Below, in pieces: positions 17,060-25,154 of a stretch of 40,811 bases of DNA. The stretch covers positions 1 to 40,811 of the forward strand of contig NZ_BAGF01000039.1 of the NCBI RefSeq assembly GCF_000308755.1. Direction: 5' to 3'. The notes under the pieces were generated by a model. That model was not told the origin of the DNA. It searched no databases and was given only the letters and a program-made list of their open reading frames with translations. Made by a program: the position numbers and the translations under genes. How positions within the stretch are numbered: position 1 is the first letter of the stretch; each line of letters opens with the position of its first letter. The DNA is from Nocardia pneumoniae NBRC 100136. GTDB taxonomy: Bacteria; Actinomycetota; Actinomycetes; Mycobacteriales; Mycobacteriaceae.

Positions 17060-17350
17060 ATGCGCGTCACCATCGACGGGACACAGATCCGGACCCATGC
17101 GGACCTGCACCACGCGCTGTGGGCCCCCCTGGACTTCGGCCCGTACTACGGGCACAACCTGGCCGCCCTGTGGGACCGCCTGACCACGGACGTCGAACGC
17201 CCGGTCGAGATCGTCTGGGAGAACTCCGGGGTCAGCAGAGAACTGATGGGCGTCGAAGCGTTCGAAGCGATCTCCTCCGTGCTGATCAAAGCCGCCGAGC
17301 GGGACGAGTCGAACCCGGTGGACAAAAGGCTCACGGTGCGCTTCGCCTGA
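17060..17350 (+). CDS. Barstar-family protein (ribonuclease inhibitor)
   Basis: The 96-residue protein matches barstar: MRVTIDGTQIRTHADLHHAL, then FGPYYGHNLAALWDRLT (the segment that in barstar reaches into the barnase active site), and the late helix with AFEAISSVLIKAA. Barstar proteins block barnase-type RNases. No barnase gene is seen in the window, so the inhibitor may be an orphan immunity gene. It follows the SUKH-like gene in the same direction. Confidence 0.85.
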   Translation: MRVTIDGTQIRTHADLHHALWAPLDFGPYYGHNLAALWDRLTTDVERPVEIVWENSGVSRELMGVEAFEAISSVLIKAAERDESNPVDKRLTVRFA

Positions 17351-17376
17351 CCGGCGAGGGGGTGGTGGTCAGCAGG

Positions 17377-18051
17377 TCAGGGTTGGCCGGGTTTGAGCAC
17401 GATGAACAGGCCGTTCGCCTCGGCGCACAGGCGCTCGCCGTCGTGCAGGGTGGCGCGGACGTAGACCTTGCGCCCCTCGTGGCGTTCGGCCCACGCGCGG
17501 ACCTTCAGCTCGGTGTTCAGCGGGGTGATGGAGCGGTAATCGACGGTGAGGGAGGCGGTTCTGGTCACCGCGCCCGCGTGGACGGCGGCGGCCATGCCGA
17601 GCAGATCATCGAAGGCGATGGCGATCTGGCCGCCGTGGGCGGCGCTGTTGCCGCCGAGGTGGTAGGTGCGGAACGTGACGTGGGCGTCGACGCCGTGCTG
17701 GTCGACGTGGTCGATGACGAACGGCGGCAGGGTGATGTTGCCGCGGGCGGGCAGGTCGAAGCGGGTCCAGTTCGGGGTCGACCACTCGTCCACGAGGGCG
17801 TCGTCGAGCTTGTCGTTCAGCTGCTTGAGCAGGCCGATCGCCTCTACCGCGAGGTCGTCGGAGGGGCTGGCCAACCGGACCCGGTCCATCAGGCCGCGGA
17901 CCTGTTCGATGAACTGGCCGTAGTGCGGCCCGCCTCGGGAGATGTCGTCCTTGGCGGCCTCGTGGGCGGCGATGAGCTCGGGCATCGGGCGGAAACCGCC
18001 CTCGTGGTGCTCCTTGCTCGGTAGCGCGTCGCCGGTCTGCGGTTCGTTCAT
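17377..18051 (-). CDS. PaaI-type hotdog-fold thioesterase
   Basis: The 224-residue protein ends in a 4HBT/PaaI hotdog domain (about residues 105-220), with GGNSAAHGGQIAIAFDDLLGMAA and SLTVDYRSITPLNTEL. It should hydrolyse acyl-CoA thioesters in the cytoplasm; the N-terminal 90 residues are helical and of unknown role. There is no ribosome site before the ATG. Instead TAACGT ends 6 bases upstream, inside a KstR-like core, so the message is likely leaderless and regulated there. Confidence 0.85.
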   Translation of the reverse strand: MNEPQTGDALPSKEHHEGGFRPMPELIAAHEAAKDDISRGGPHYGQFIEQVRGLMDRVRLASPSDDLAVEAIGLLKQLNDKLDDALVDEWSTPNWTRFDLPARGNITLPPFVIDHVDQHGVDAHVTFRTYHLGGNSAAHGGQIAIAFDDLLGMAAAVHAGAVTRTASLTVDYRSITPLNTELKVRAWAERHEGRKVYVRATLHDGERLCAEANGLFIVLKPGQP

Positions 18052-18065
18052 GAGAACACGTTATC
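18052..18065 (-). promoter_or_regulatory. KstR-like core overlapping the thioesterase -10 box
   Basis: The plus strand reads GAGAACACGTTATC, whose core AACACGTT equals that at 3974-3987 though the outer positions differ. On the minus strand it contains TAACGT, 6 bases before the ATG of the thioesterase gene, so operator and -10 box overlap. Confidence 0.4.
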
Positions 18066-18307
18066 GGTTGCCGGGTGGATGTTCGCTGGTCGGGTGCCGG
18101 GTGCTCCGTAGTCCGCTGGCGACGGTGCGGCCGGGTGCGGTCAGTCCCTAGCGCGCCGGGCCGAGCGGAGACGGGGCAGCCGCCTAGGCTGGTGATCGAT
18201 CGGTGATCGCGCTCTTACGGGTGACCCGGCGCGGTTCCGGCGGTCGAGTGCGGGACTCGGCCCGGATCTACCTCTGACCGTTTCGGTTGGTGAAAGGCTT
18301 TGTGTGC

Positions 18308-18958
18308 ATGGGTATTACGGCGGTTGTCTTCGACATGGACGGCGTACTGATCGATTCCGAGCCGGTGTGGGAGCGGGTGCGGCGCGGGTACGTCGCGGAG
18401 AAGGGTGGACGGTGGCTGCCCGATACCCAGCAGCGGCTGATGGGGATGAGCACCGGCGAATGGTCGGAGTACCTCAGCGGTGAACTCGGCGTCGGCGAGC
18501 CGCCGGAAACCGTCGCCCGCGAGGTCGTCGACCGGATGGCCGCGCACTACGACGAGGCCGTCCCGCTGCTGCCGGGCGCGGTCGAGGCCGTGCAGCGGAT
18601 CAGCGAGCACTGGCCGCTCGGGTTGGCCAGCTCGTCGCCGCGTGCCCTGATCGACAGCGTGCTCGGCCGCACCGGTCTGATCGAGTTCTTCACCGTCACC
18701 TTCTCCACCGAGGAGGTCGATCAGGGCAAGCCCGCGCCGGACGTCTACCTGACGGTCGCGACGTTCCTGCGTCAACGGCCCACCGACTGTGTGGCCGTGG
18801 AGGATTCGAGCAACGGCCTACGCTCGGCGCACGCGGCGGGCATGCGCGTCATCGCGGCCCCGCGACCGGAGTACCCGCCTGCCGCCGACGCGCTGCGATT
18901 GGCCTGCCGGGTGATCGACGGTCTCGACGAACTCACACCCGCGCTGATCACCGGTTGA
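18308..18958 (+). CDS. HAD-superfamily hydrolase (beta-phosphoglucomutase-like)
   Basis: The 216-residue protein has the HAD motifs: DMDG at residues 9-12 (nucleophile Asp9, acid Asp11), SSSP near residue 105 and GKPAPDVY with EDSSNG further on, with a helical cap between. It should be a small-molecule phosphatase or sugar-phosphate mutase. The ATG 18308 is chosen because the motif normally starts 5-10 residues in and AAAGG lies upstream; a GTG seven codons earlier is open. Confidence 0.9.
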   Translation: MGITAVVFDMDGVLIDSEPVWERVRRGYVAEKGGRWLPDTQQRLMGMSTGEWSEYLSGELGVGEPPETVAREVVDRMAAHYDEAVPLLPGAVEAVQRISEHWPLGLASSSPRALIDSVLGRTGLIEFFTVTFSTEEVDQGKPAPDVYLTVATFLRQRPTDCVAVEDSSNGLRSAHAAGMRVIAAPRPEYPPAADALRLACRVIDGLDELTPALITG

Positions 18959-18966
18959 GCCCGGCC

Positions 18967-19560
18967 TCAGCGTCGGTAGGAGGTCAGCAGGGTGCGGGCG
19001 GCGGCGGTCACGTCGTCTTCCAGCCATTCGGGCAGCGACGGGGCTTGGGCGTGGCGGCGCAGCGCCGCGTAAGGAAGGTCGACTATCGCGCGGGTGACCG
19101 CATCGATTTCGCGCTCGCCGTCGCGGCCGAACAACCCTTCCGTGATGCGACGCAGATGCTCGATCAAGGGCGCGTTCATCTCGGCCAAGGTGGCGCGGAA
19201 CTCCGCGTCGGGGCCGCCGTCGAGCAGATCGCTGGGGCGCAGGTTGAGCAGAAGCCTGGCGTCCTCGGGTAGTTCGCGTCCGAACCGCAGCGCGGCCCGC
19301 GCCATCGCGACACCGGCCTCGACCGGGTCGGATTCGTCGGCCGCGGCCAGGGTGCGGTCCTGGAAACGCCGCAGCGCGCGCAACCATGCGGCGGTGAGCA
19401 CACCATTGCGGTTGCCGAAGCGGTGATACAGCGTGCCCACCGGAGCGCCGCTGGCCTCGGCGATCGCCGACACGCTGGCCGCGCGGGGTCCGTCGGCGAG
19501 CACCAGGGTGCGTGCTGCGTCGAGGATCACGTCGGTGTCGTGCTTGCGGGGTGGCGCCAT
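18967..19560 (-). CDS. TetR-family regulator
   Basis: The 197-residue protein begins with a TetR HTH (about residues 8-52: ILDAARTLVLADGPRAASVSAIAEASGAPVGTLYHRFGNR) and a helical ligand domain. It diverges from two SRPBCC-fold genes with only 21 bases between start codons, so promoters must overlap coding sequence or be leaderless. Palindromes at that junction are its likely operators. The HAD gene ends just 8 bases before its stop, in the opposite direction. Confidence 0.9.
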   Translation of the reverse strand: MAPPRKHDTDVILDAARTLVLADGPRAASVSAIAEASGAPVGTLYHRFGNRNGVLTAAWLRALRRFQDRTLAAADESDPVEAGVAMARAALRFGRELPEDARLLLNLRPSDLLDGGPDAEFRATLAEMNAPLIEHLRRITEGLFGRDGEREIDAVTRAIVDLPYAALRRHAQAPSLPEWLEDDVTAAARTLLTSYRR

Positions 19561-19604
19561 GTACTAGTACGTTCCTTCTATATGGAGCGTTTGCCCTATA
19601 TAGA
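19561..19604. promoter_or_regulatory. Palindromes in the 21-base tetR/SRPBCC junction
   Basis: GTACTAGTAC (19561-19570) is a perfect palindrome, directly before both start codons. A second inverted repeat, TCTATAT (19577-19583) and ATATAGA (19598-19604), spans the start of the plus-strand gene. Both could bind the TetR protein. Confidence 0.5.
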
Positions 19605-19950
19605 TGAGCATGCCAGATCGGTCGACGCGAACCGGGATCGGGCGTGGAAAGCGGTGCTGAAAGTGGTCTGCAAAGATCCACACGATCCGTCATCGGTCCC
19701 GTCCGGGTTCGTCCTCGATTCCGCCGAGGAACCGCACCGGTTGGCGTTGCGAGGACAGCACTGGTTCTCGAAGTACGCGCTGATCTTCGAACTGGACGAA
19801 GAGGGGCCGAGCCGCACCCGCGTCCGCGCGCGGAGCTACGGCGACTTCCCCGGCCTGCACGGCCGGATCTATCGCGCGCTGGTCATCGGCACCGGCGGCC
19901 ACCGCATGGTGGTGCGCGGGATGCTGCGTCGAATCGCGGCTGCGGCATGA
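19582..19950 (+). CDS. SRPBCC-family (DUF2867-like) protein
   Basis: The 122-residue protein reads as a small SRPBCC/ligand-binding fold: LPYIDEHARSVDANRDRAWKAV at the start, then RLALRGQHWFSKYALIFELDEEG and FPGLHGRIYRALVIG. The family usually binds hydrophobic ligands. The ATG has no ribosome site and lies 21 bases from the divergent TetR start, suggesting a leaderless message. It overlaps the next gene by ATGA. Confidence 0.75.
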   Translation: MERLPYIDEHARSVDANRDRAWKAVLKVVCKDPHDPSSVPSGFVLDSAEEPHRLALRGQHWFSKYALIFELDEEGPSRTRVRARSYGDFPGLHGRIYRALVIGTGGHRMVVRGMLRRIAAAA

Positions 19951-20462
19951 TTCCCGGAACCGTATGGGGCGCCACCGAAGCCGAGCGTGCGGCGCCGCTA
20001 CCGTGCGACGAACGGCAGCCCGGTGGGCTGCAAGCCGACCGGTCGATCAGCATCGCCGCGCCGCCCGCGCTCGTCTTCGCCTGGCTGTGCCAGTTGCGCA
20101 TCGCTCCCTACAGCTATGACCTACTGGACAACTTCGGCAAGCCCAGCCCGCGTCATCGCGATCCCCAGCTCACCGAATTGGAAGTGGGACAACGGTTCAT
20201 GTCCCAGTTCGAACTGGACTCCTTCGTCCTCGACCGGCATATCACGCTGATCACCGGCAAGATCTGCGTCACCTATGCGGTGCGTCCCGAAGGGGCGGGG
20301 ACCAGGTTGGTCGTCCGGGTTCGCTTCGGCGGACCGAAACCCCTCGCGGTGGCGCTGGCGCTGGGTGACGTCATCATGATGCGCAAGCAGTTGCTGAACC
20401 TCCGGGAACTCGCCGAGGCCGAATACCGGTCTGGTGCGGCGGAGGACACGGCTGGGCACTGA
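19947..20462 (+). CDS. SRPBCC-family protein
   Basis: The 171-residue protein has an SRPBCC pattern: RSISIAAPPALVFAWLCQLRIAPYSYDLLDN (about 31-61), then a beta-rich middle (FMSQFELDSFVLDRHITLITG) and a C-terminal helix. Its ATG overlaps the TGA of the preceding SRPBCC gene (ATGA). Function is unknown beyond likely binding of a small hydrophobic ligand; TetR control of the pair is inferred from the layout. Confidence 0.78.
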   Translation: MIPGTVWGATEAERAAPLPCDERQPGGLQADRSISIAAPPALVFAWLCQLRIAPYSYDLLDNFGKPSPRHRDPQLTELEVGQRFMSQFELDSFVLDRHITLITGKICVTYAVRPEGAGTRLVVRVRFGGPKPLAVALALGDVIMMRKQLLNLRELAEAEYRSGAAEDTAGH

Positions 20463-20563
20463 GGGGTGCGCGCGGCCCGCAGCTGTGGAGTTCGGCGTAC
20501 GTCACGAGGGCCGGGCTCGAGCCGAGGCGTCGTCCGAGTGCGGACCAACCCGCTGGGTCGCTA

Positions 20564-21064
20564 TCAGTTGCGGCGTTCGACCAGGTCGAACTTCAGTTGC
20601 TCGAATCCCTCCGGCACGATGTCGCGCACCGACACCAACGCGTTCGCCCAAGAGCCGAGAAGGGTGTGGTCGCCGATGGTTCGGCCGGTGTCCGGTGTGG
20701 GTTCCGCAGCGAGCAAAGGCAGTGGGTGGATGCGATGACGGGCGTCGTTTTCCAGCACGGTCGCCTTGTCCACGAAGACCCGTCGGTCGTGATTGATCAG
20801 GTACCGGCCGACGGCGCCATGCTCGGGCGCTACCAGTGCCGCGACGGAACTCGCCGTGTGGTAGAGGTTTTCGCGATCCGGTTCAGATGGCGGTGCCGCG
20901 TAACCTGCCCACACCACGCGGGCGGGCGTCCCGAGCAGCCGCTCGACTCCTTGGACGACATGGTGGCCGATCCTGGCGTGTTCCATGAGTTTCGGGCCCG
21001 CCTCGACGTAGCCGAGCAGGCGATGGTCGTCGGTGCGGAGTACCGCTCGATACAGCTGCCACAC
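20564..21064 (-). CDS. Hypothetical protein (166 aa)
   Basis: I cannot name this protein. It contains LLGTPARVVWAGYAAPPSEPDRENLYH near residues 43-69 and a C-terminal LVSVRDIVPEGFEQLKFDLVE. There is no signal peptide or clear membrane segment. The GTG start has AAGGGA about 10 bases upstream. It stands alone: no gene overlaps it and the neighbours on both sides are separate units. Confidence 0.6.
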   Translation of the reverse strand: MWQLYRAVLRTDDHRLLGYVEAGPKLMEHARIGHHVVQGVERLLGTPARVVWAGYAAPPSEPDRENLYHTASSVAALVAPEHGAVGRYLINHDRRVFVDKATVLENDARHRIHPLPLLAAEPTPDTGRTIGDHTLLGSWANALVSVRDIVPEGFEQLKFDLVERRN

Positions 21065-21234
21065 GGAATCGGATTCCCTTCGGTGGTAGGCGATTTCGTT
21101 GCATGCTCACACGCGTTTGCGGTGTGGCGATTACAGCGGCGTTACCACCGTGGTGCGGACTGTTCTCCGCGAGGACGAAGAGAATGGAAGGCGCTGCCCT
21201 GCAACATCTTCCGTTCCGATGCGGCGCTACTCGA

Positions 21235-22047
21235 TCACTGCGACGGCCAGGCCGTCGGTCTGCGCGCCGCGCGGGCGGTCCAGCGCCCGTCGTCGTAGCG
21301 GACCTCGACCGGGTGGGCGAAGGCGGTGGTGACGTTCTCGGTGGTGATCGTCTCCGGCGCGGGTCCTGCCGCGACGGTGTGGCCGTCGGCGATGAGCAGG
21401 GCGTGGGTAGTCGTGCTGGGCAGCTCCTCCAAGTGGTGCGTGACCAGGACGGACGCCACGTCCGGATGGGTACGGTCGAGGGTGTCGATGGTGTCCAGCA
21501 GTTGTTCGCGCGCGGCCACGTCCAAGCCGGTGGACGGCTCGTCGAACAGCAGCAGCCGCGGCTGCGCGATCAGGGCTCGCGCGATGAGCGTGCGCCCGCG
21601 CTCGCCCTGGGAGAGGGTGGGCCAGATCTCGTCCGCCTTGCCGGTCAGGCCGACGGTGTCGATCATCGCGTCGGCGCGGCTGAGCTCGTCCGGTGTTGGC
21701 GTCCAGCGCATCGGGGTGTCGATCGTCGCGGTGAGGCCGGTCAGCACGACTTCGCGGATCGTCAGGGGAGAGCGCAGCGGATGGCGCGGGTTCACGTGGC
21801 CGATGTGGCGGCGCAGACGCTGTAGTTCGACACGGCCGAGCTCCGCGCCGAGCACGCGCACGGAGCCGGAGGTGGGGAAGGTGACCGCGCCGCAGAACCC
21901 GAGCAGGGTGCTCTTGCCCGCGCCGTTGGGGCCGAGCAGCGCCCAGCGCTCGCCCGCGCGCACGGTGAGCGAGATGCCGTCGATGATCTTTTTGCCGTCG
22001 CGGCGGAACGTCACGTCGGTCAGTTCGAGCACCGGAGCGTCGGTCAC
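21235..22047 (-). CDS. ABC transporter ATP-binding protein
   Basis: The 270-residue protein has Walker A GPNGAGKST (39-47), the signature LSQGERGR and Walker B RLLLFDEPSTGLD, then the H-loop VTHHLEE. No permease gene is next to it. The closest known type is the molybdate/ModF-like stand-alone ATPases, but that is uncertain. The GTG start overlaps the stop of the upstream GntR gene (GTGA), so it is coupled to that regulator and may have a regulatory rather than transport role. Confidence 0.85.
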   Translation of the reverse strand: MTDAPVLELTDVTFRRDGKKIIDGISLTVRAGERWALLGPNGAGKSTLLGFCGAVTFPTSGSVRVLGAELGRVELQRLRRHIGHVNPRHPLRSPLTIREVVLTGLTATIDTPMRWTPTPDELSRADAMIDTVGLTGKADEIWPTLSQGERGRTLIARALIAQPRLLLFDEPSTGLDVAAREQLLDTIDTLDRTHPDVASVLVTHHLEELPSTTTHALLIADGHTVAAGPAPETITTENVTTAFAHPVEVRYDDGRWTARAARRPTAWPSQ

Positions 22048-22715
22048 GTGAATGCCTCTTTCAGCGCGGTCAGATGGGTGCGGCTGTATTCCGCGGCCGC
22101 GGTGGAGTTCCGGGCGGCGATCGCGTCGGCCAGCCGTTCGTGTGCGGCGTGATCCGCGGATTCGGAGGGCACCGGGCGGATCTTCAGCATGTCGATCATC
22201 GCCAGGCGCAGGCGGGGGAGGAAGCTGTCGAACAGCTGGGTGAGCACGTCGTTGTGGGCGGCGACGAGGACCGCCCGGTGGAACGCCATATCGGCGTCGA
22301 CGTGCTCGGCCACCGGCTCGCCGTGCGCCTCGCGTGCCGCCAAGGCGCGGCGGATCGCCCGCAGGTCGGCCGGGGTGCGTCGCTGCGCGGCCAGCGCGGC
22401 CGCTTCGGCCTCGATGGCGATGCGCGCCTCGATCACCGAGGCGATGGTGGCGCGGCGCAGCACGACATCCCATTCCTCGGTGACGTCCAGCGCGGTGACG
22501 AAGACGCCCGCGCCTTGGCGGCTGTCCAGCACGCCCTTGCCCGCCAGCTCGCGAATCGCCTCGCGCAGCGTGGAACGTCCGACGCCGAGTTGCGCGGCCA
22601 GCGTCGTCTCGCCGGGCAGCCGGTGGCCGAGCGGCCATTCGCCCGCCCTGACGCGCGCGAGCAGCGCCTCGGCCGTCTGCGCCGCCAAGGGATGACGCCG
22701 TACCTGCGCGATCAT
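22044..22715 (-). CDS. GntR/FadR-family regulator
   Basis: The 223-residue protein has a winged helix (about residues 9-72: RVRAGEWPLGHRLPGETTLAAQLGVGRSTLREAIREL) and an FCD-type helical ligand domain (about 85-215, with DADMAFHRAVLVAAHN, a likely metal-binding part). The ATG at 22715 has AGAGG upstream. It diverges from the leuA leader and is coupled to an ABC ATPase gene. It may sense a small carboxylate; the leucine pathway is only suggested by location. Confidence 0.9.
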   Translation of the reverse strand: MIAQVRRHPLAAQTAEALLARVRAGEWPLGHRLPGETTLAAQLGVGRSTLREAIRELAGKGVLDSRQGAGVFVTALDVTEEWDVVLRRATIASVIEARIAIEAEAAALAAQRRTPADLRAIRRALAAREAHGEPVAEHVDADMAFHRAVLVAAHNDVLTQLFDSFLPRLRLAMIDMLKIRPVPSESADHAAHERLADAIAARNSTAAAEYSRTHLTALKEAFT

Positions 22716-22746
22716 CACAACCTCTCTACTTGTCTGAGGAGTTGGG

Positions 22747-22752
22747 TATAGT
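22747..22752 (+). promoter_or_regulatory. -10 box of the leuA transcript
   Basis: TATAGT lies 9 bases before the ATG of the leader peptide, so transcription should start at or within a few bases of that codon and the peptide has a very short or no untranslated leader. No good -35 box is seen; the upstream TTGTCT is too close (11 bases). Confidence 0.5.
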
Positions 22753-22761
22753 CTAGCCATC

Positions 22762-22803
22762 ATGCGCACCATGCTTCTGCTTAGCCGCCACGGCGGGGCC
22801 TGA
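22762..22803 (+). CDS. leuA leader peptide
   Basis: This 13-codon frame gives MRTMLLLSRHGGA and has three Leu codons in a row (CTT CTG CTT, 22774-22782). Such a run just before a gene for the first leucine-pathway enzyme is the classic sign of translation-coupled attenuation, and very similar MRT-LLL-SRHG peptides are known before actinobacterial leuA. The stop TGA (22801-22803) lies 2 bases before the first arm of the antiterminator-like pairing. Confidence 0.85.
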   Translation: MRTMLLLSRHGGA

Positions 22804-22877
22804 CCGACCGGCCTCCCGCCGTGGGGCTTCGTCGTGGCCGGTCACTTTTCGTCGTGACGGCCGTGACGGCCAGGAAG
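22788..22877 (+). promoter_or_regulatory. leuA attenuator with alternative hairpins
   Basis: Four segments can pair in conflicting ways. Segment 1 CCACGGCGGG (22788-22797) pairs with CCCGCCGTGG (22815-22824). Segment 2 GACCGGCC (22806-22813) pairs with GGCCGGTC (22836-22843). Segment 3 GGCCGGTCAC (22836-22845) pairs with GTGACGGCC (22854-22862, repeated at 22863-22871), which lies just before the ribosome site AGGAAG (22872-22877). A ribosome stalled at the Leu codons would hide segment 1 and favour the second pairing; one at the stop would favour the third. I infer this order. Confidence 0.75.
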
Positions 22878-22884
22878 CAGAACC

Positions 22885-24630
22885 ATGACTCCCGTTTTCC
22901 CGACCATCGATACGCCCGCGGGCGCCATACCCGACGACGCCCCGGCGTGGAATCGCCAACGCAGCTCGCACATGCCATCGGCTCGCTACCGCGACGTCTA
23001 CCAGCGTGTGGACGTTCCCCTGACCCAACGGCATTGGCCGGACGCGCGGATCACCCGAGCGCCGCTGTGGGTGCCGGTCGACCTGCGCGACGGCAACCAG
23101 GCGCTGGCCGAGCCGATGGACCCGGCACGCAAGCGGCGCTTCTTCGAGCTCATGATCGCGATGGGCTACAAGGAGATCGAGGTCGGCTACCCGTCGGCGT
23201 CGCAGACCGACTTCGATTTCGTCCGGCTCATCGCCGAGGCCGATCTCGCGCCCGAGGACGTGACGATCGTCGTCTTCACTCCGGCGCGCCGCGAGCTCAT
23301 CGAGCGCACCGTCGAATCGGTCCGCGGCGTCCGCAACGAGGTGGTGATCCACCTGTACACGGCCACCGCCCCCGTCTGGCGCGAGACCGTGCTCGGCAAG
23401 GACCGCGCCACCCTGCGCGAGCTGATCCTCGACGGCGCTCGCGACGTGCTGGCGTGCGCGGGCGATCTGCCGAACGTGCGCTTCGAGTTCTCGCCCGAGG
23501 TGTTCAACCTGACCGAGCCCGACTACGTGCTCGACATCTGCGACCGGATCACCACGCTGTGGGACGCCACCGTGCGGCGGCCGGTGATCCTGAACCTGCC
23601 CGCCACCGTCGAGGTCGCCACCCCGAACGTCTACGCCGACCAGATCGAATACATGCACCGCAACCTGGCCCGCCGCGACAGCGTCATCCTGTCGGTGCAC
23701 CCGCACAACGATCGCGGCACCGGCATCGCGTGCGCCGAGCTGGCGGTGCTGGCGGGCGCGCAGCGCGTCGAGGGCTGCCTGTTCGGCAACGGCGAACGCA
23801 CCGGCAACGTCGACATCGTCACGCTCGCGTTGAATCTGCATGCGCAAGGCATCGATCCGATGATCGATTTCTCCGATATCGACGAGGTCCGGCGCACTGT
23901 CGAATACTGCACGCGGATGCCGATCCACGAACGCCACCCGTACGTCGGCGACCTGGTGCACACCGCGTTCTCCGGCACCCATCAAGACGCGATCAAGAAA
24001 GGTCTGGCCGAGCATCGCGCCCGCGCCGCGGCGACCGGCGTCGCGGAACGCGAACTCGACTGGCGGGTGCCGTATCTGCCCATCGATCCCGCCGACCTCG
24101 GTCGCGGCTACGAAGCGGTGATCCGGGTGAATTCGCAATCCGGCAAGGGCGGCATCGCCTATCTGTTGCACACCGAATACGGCATGGACCTGCCACGTCG
24201 CTTGCAGATCGAGTTCGCCCGGCACGTGCAGGAGCGCGCCGACGACACCGGCGCCGAGATCACCGCCGCCCAACTCCGCGATCTGTTCGAGGCGATCTAT
24301 TGCGAGGACCCGTCCTGGATCGAGCTGAAGGACTGGCGCACCAGCAGCGACGGCACCGAGATCACGCTGACGGTCGACGGCGTGACCCACCGTTCGGTGC
24401 ATCGCGACGTCGACCCGATCGCGGGCCTCACCGCGGCGCTGGCCGACAGCGGTCACCCGATCGAGATACTCGGCATGACCCAGCAGTCGATCGAGTCGGG
24501 CGACGATGCCCCCGCGGTCGCCTATCTGGAGTACCGCAGTGGAGGACGTTCCGGGTGGGCCTGCGGCCGAGGCGATTCCGCGCTCACGGCGTCGCTGGCA
24601 GCGGTGGTGCGCGCGGCGGGACACCGCTGA
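22885..24630 (+). CDS. leuA: 2-isopropylmalate synthase LeuA
   Basis: The 581-residue protein catalyses the first committed step of leucine synthesis (2-ketoisovalerate plus acetyl-CoA). It has the DmpG/HMGL catalytic start [14 protein letters not shown] (about 68-81), the metal-site HPHNDRGTG (His270 and His272 region) and the GNGERTGN loop. The C-terminal allosteric domain (about 440-575) is present, so leucine feedback is likely. The ribosome site AGGAAG lies 7 bases before the ATG. It stands behind a clear attenuator. Length fits actinobacterial LeuA. It ends at a strong hairpin terminator. Confidence 0.96.
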   Translation: MTPVFPTIDTPAGAIPDDAPAWNRQRSSHMPSARYRDVYQRVDVPLTQRHWPDARITRAPLWVPVDLRDGNQALAEPMDPARKRRFFELMIAMGYKEIEVGYPSASQTDFDFVRLIAEADLAPEDVTIVVFTPARRELIERTVESVRGVRNEVVIHLYTATAPVWRETVLGKDRATLRELILDGARDVLACAGDLPNVRFEFSPEVFNLTEPDYVLDICDRITTLWDATVRRPVILNLPATVEVATPNVYADQIEYMHRNLARRDSVILSVHPHNDRGTGIACAELAVLAGAQRVEGCLFGNGERTGNVDIVTLALNLHAQGIDPMIDFSDIDEVRRTVEYCTRMPIHERHPYVGDLVHTAFSGTHQDAIKKGLAEHRARAAATGVAERELDWRVPYLPIDPADLGRGYEAVIRVNSQSGKGGIAYLLHTEYGMDLPRRLQIEFARHVQERADDTGAEITAAQLRDLFEAIYCEDPSWIELKDWRTSSDGTEITLTVDGVTHRSVHRDVDPIAGLTAALADSGHPIEILGMTQQSIESGDDAPAVAYLEYRSGGRSGWACGRGDSALTASLAAVVRAAGHR

Positions 24631-24641
24631 CGACTACCGGC

Positions 24642-24676
24642 GGTGGATCGCACGTCGAGTGGCCGTGCGATCCACC
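24642..24676. terminator. Terminator between leuA and the SnoaL-like gene
   Basis: GGTGGATCGCAC (24642-24653) and GTGCGATCCACC (24665-24676) form a perfect 12-bp stem with an 11-base loop, between convergent genes. Confidence 0.8.
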
Positions 24677-24685
24677 ACGCGGGCA

Positions 24686-25066
24686 TCAGAACATGCCGTG
24701 TGGCACGTCGGCGGGTTCGGGCACCGGCTGAACGACATCCCAATGCTCCACGATCTTGCCGTCGACGAACCGCCAGATGTCGGCGACGGCTACGCCACGC
24801 TCGTCGTCGGGCGCAACCATGCGGTAATGCATGACCACGTACTCGTCGTCGGCGATCACCCTGGCGAGCTCGAGCCGCGAGCGGGCGACGGGAGCCCGCG
24901 CGATGAACTCGACGAAAGCATCCTTGCCGGAGGGATTTCCGGGACTGTGCTCGATGAAGTCGTCGTGCAGGAGAGTGCGGAGCACCTCGATGTCACCGGC
25001 CGCGAACTCCGTGAATCCGCGCAGAGCCAGTTCTTTGTTGCGTACTGCCAGGTTGTTGTCCGTCAT
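24686..25066 (-). CDS. SnoaL-like (NTF2 fold) protein
   Basis: The 126-residue protein has the SnoaL/NTF2 pattern: NKELALRGFTEFAAGDIEVLRTLLHDDFIEHSPG at the start and DIWRFVDGKIVEHWDVVQ near the end. It could be a polyketide-cyclase-like enzyme or a ligand binder. The ATG at 25066 is chosen by homology; an upstream in-frame start gives a basic, non-conserved leader. It diverges from an MmyB-like regulator gene, which is likely to control it. Confidence 0.85.
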   Translation of the reverse strand: MTDNNLAVRNKELALRGFTEFAAGDIEVLRTLLHDDFIEHSPGNPSGKDAFVEFIARAPVARSRLELARVIADDEYVVMHYRMVAPDDERGVAVADIWRFVDGKIVEHWDVVQPVPEPADVPHGMF

Positions 25067-25109
25067 GGCGAAGAGAGTGACGGTGCGGCGGTGACGGTGT
25101 CGATTACCA

Positions 25110-25122
25110 GCCATGTAATGGC
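25110..25122. promoter_or_regulatory. Palindrome between SnoaL-like and MmyB-like genes
   Basis: GCCAT (25110-25114), GTA, ATGGC (25118-25122) is a perfect short inverted repeat in the 88-base divergent region, a candidate operator of the MmyB-like regulator. Confidence 0.4.
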
Positions 25123-25154
25123 GGACGCGACCGCACCGCCACGATACTGGGCCG

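Noticed and set aside
22753..24624. A 623-codon minus-strand frame opposite leuA
   Set aside because: It is the complement of leuA and its attenuator; the leuA frame has all catalytic motifs.
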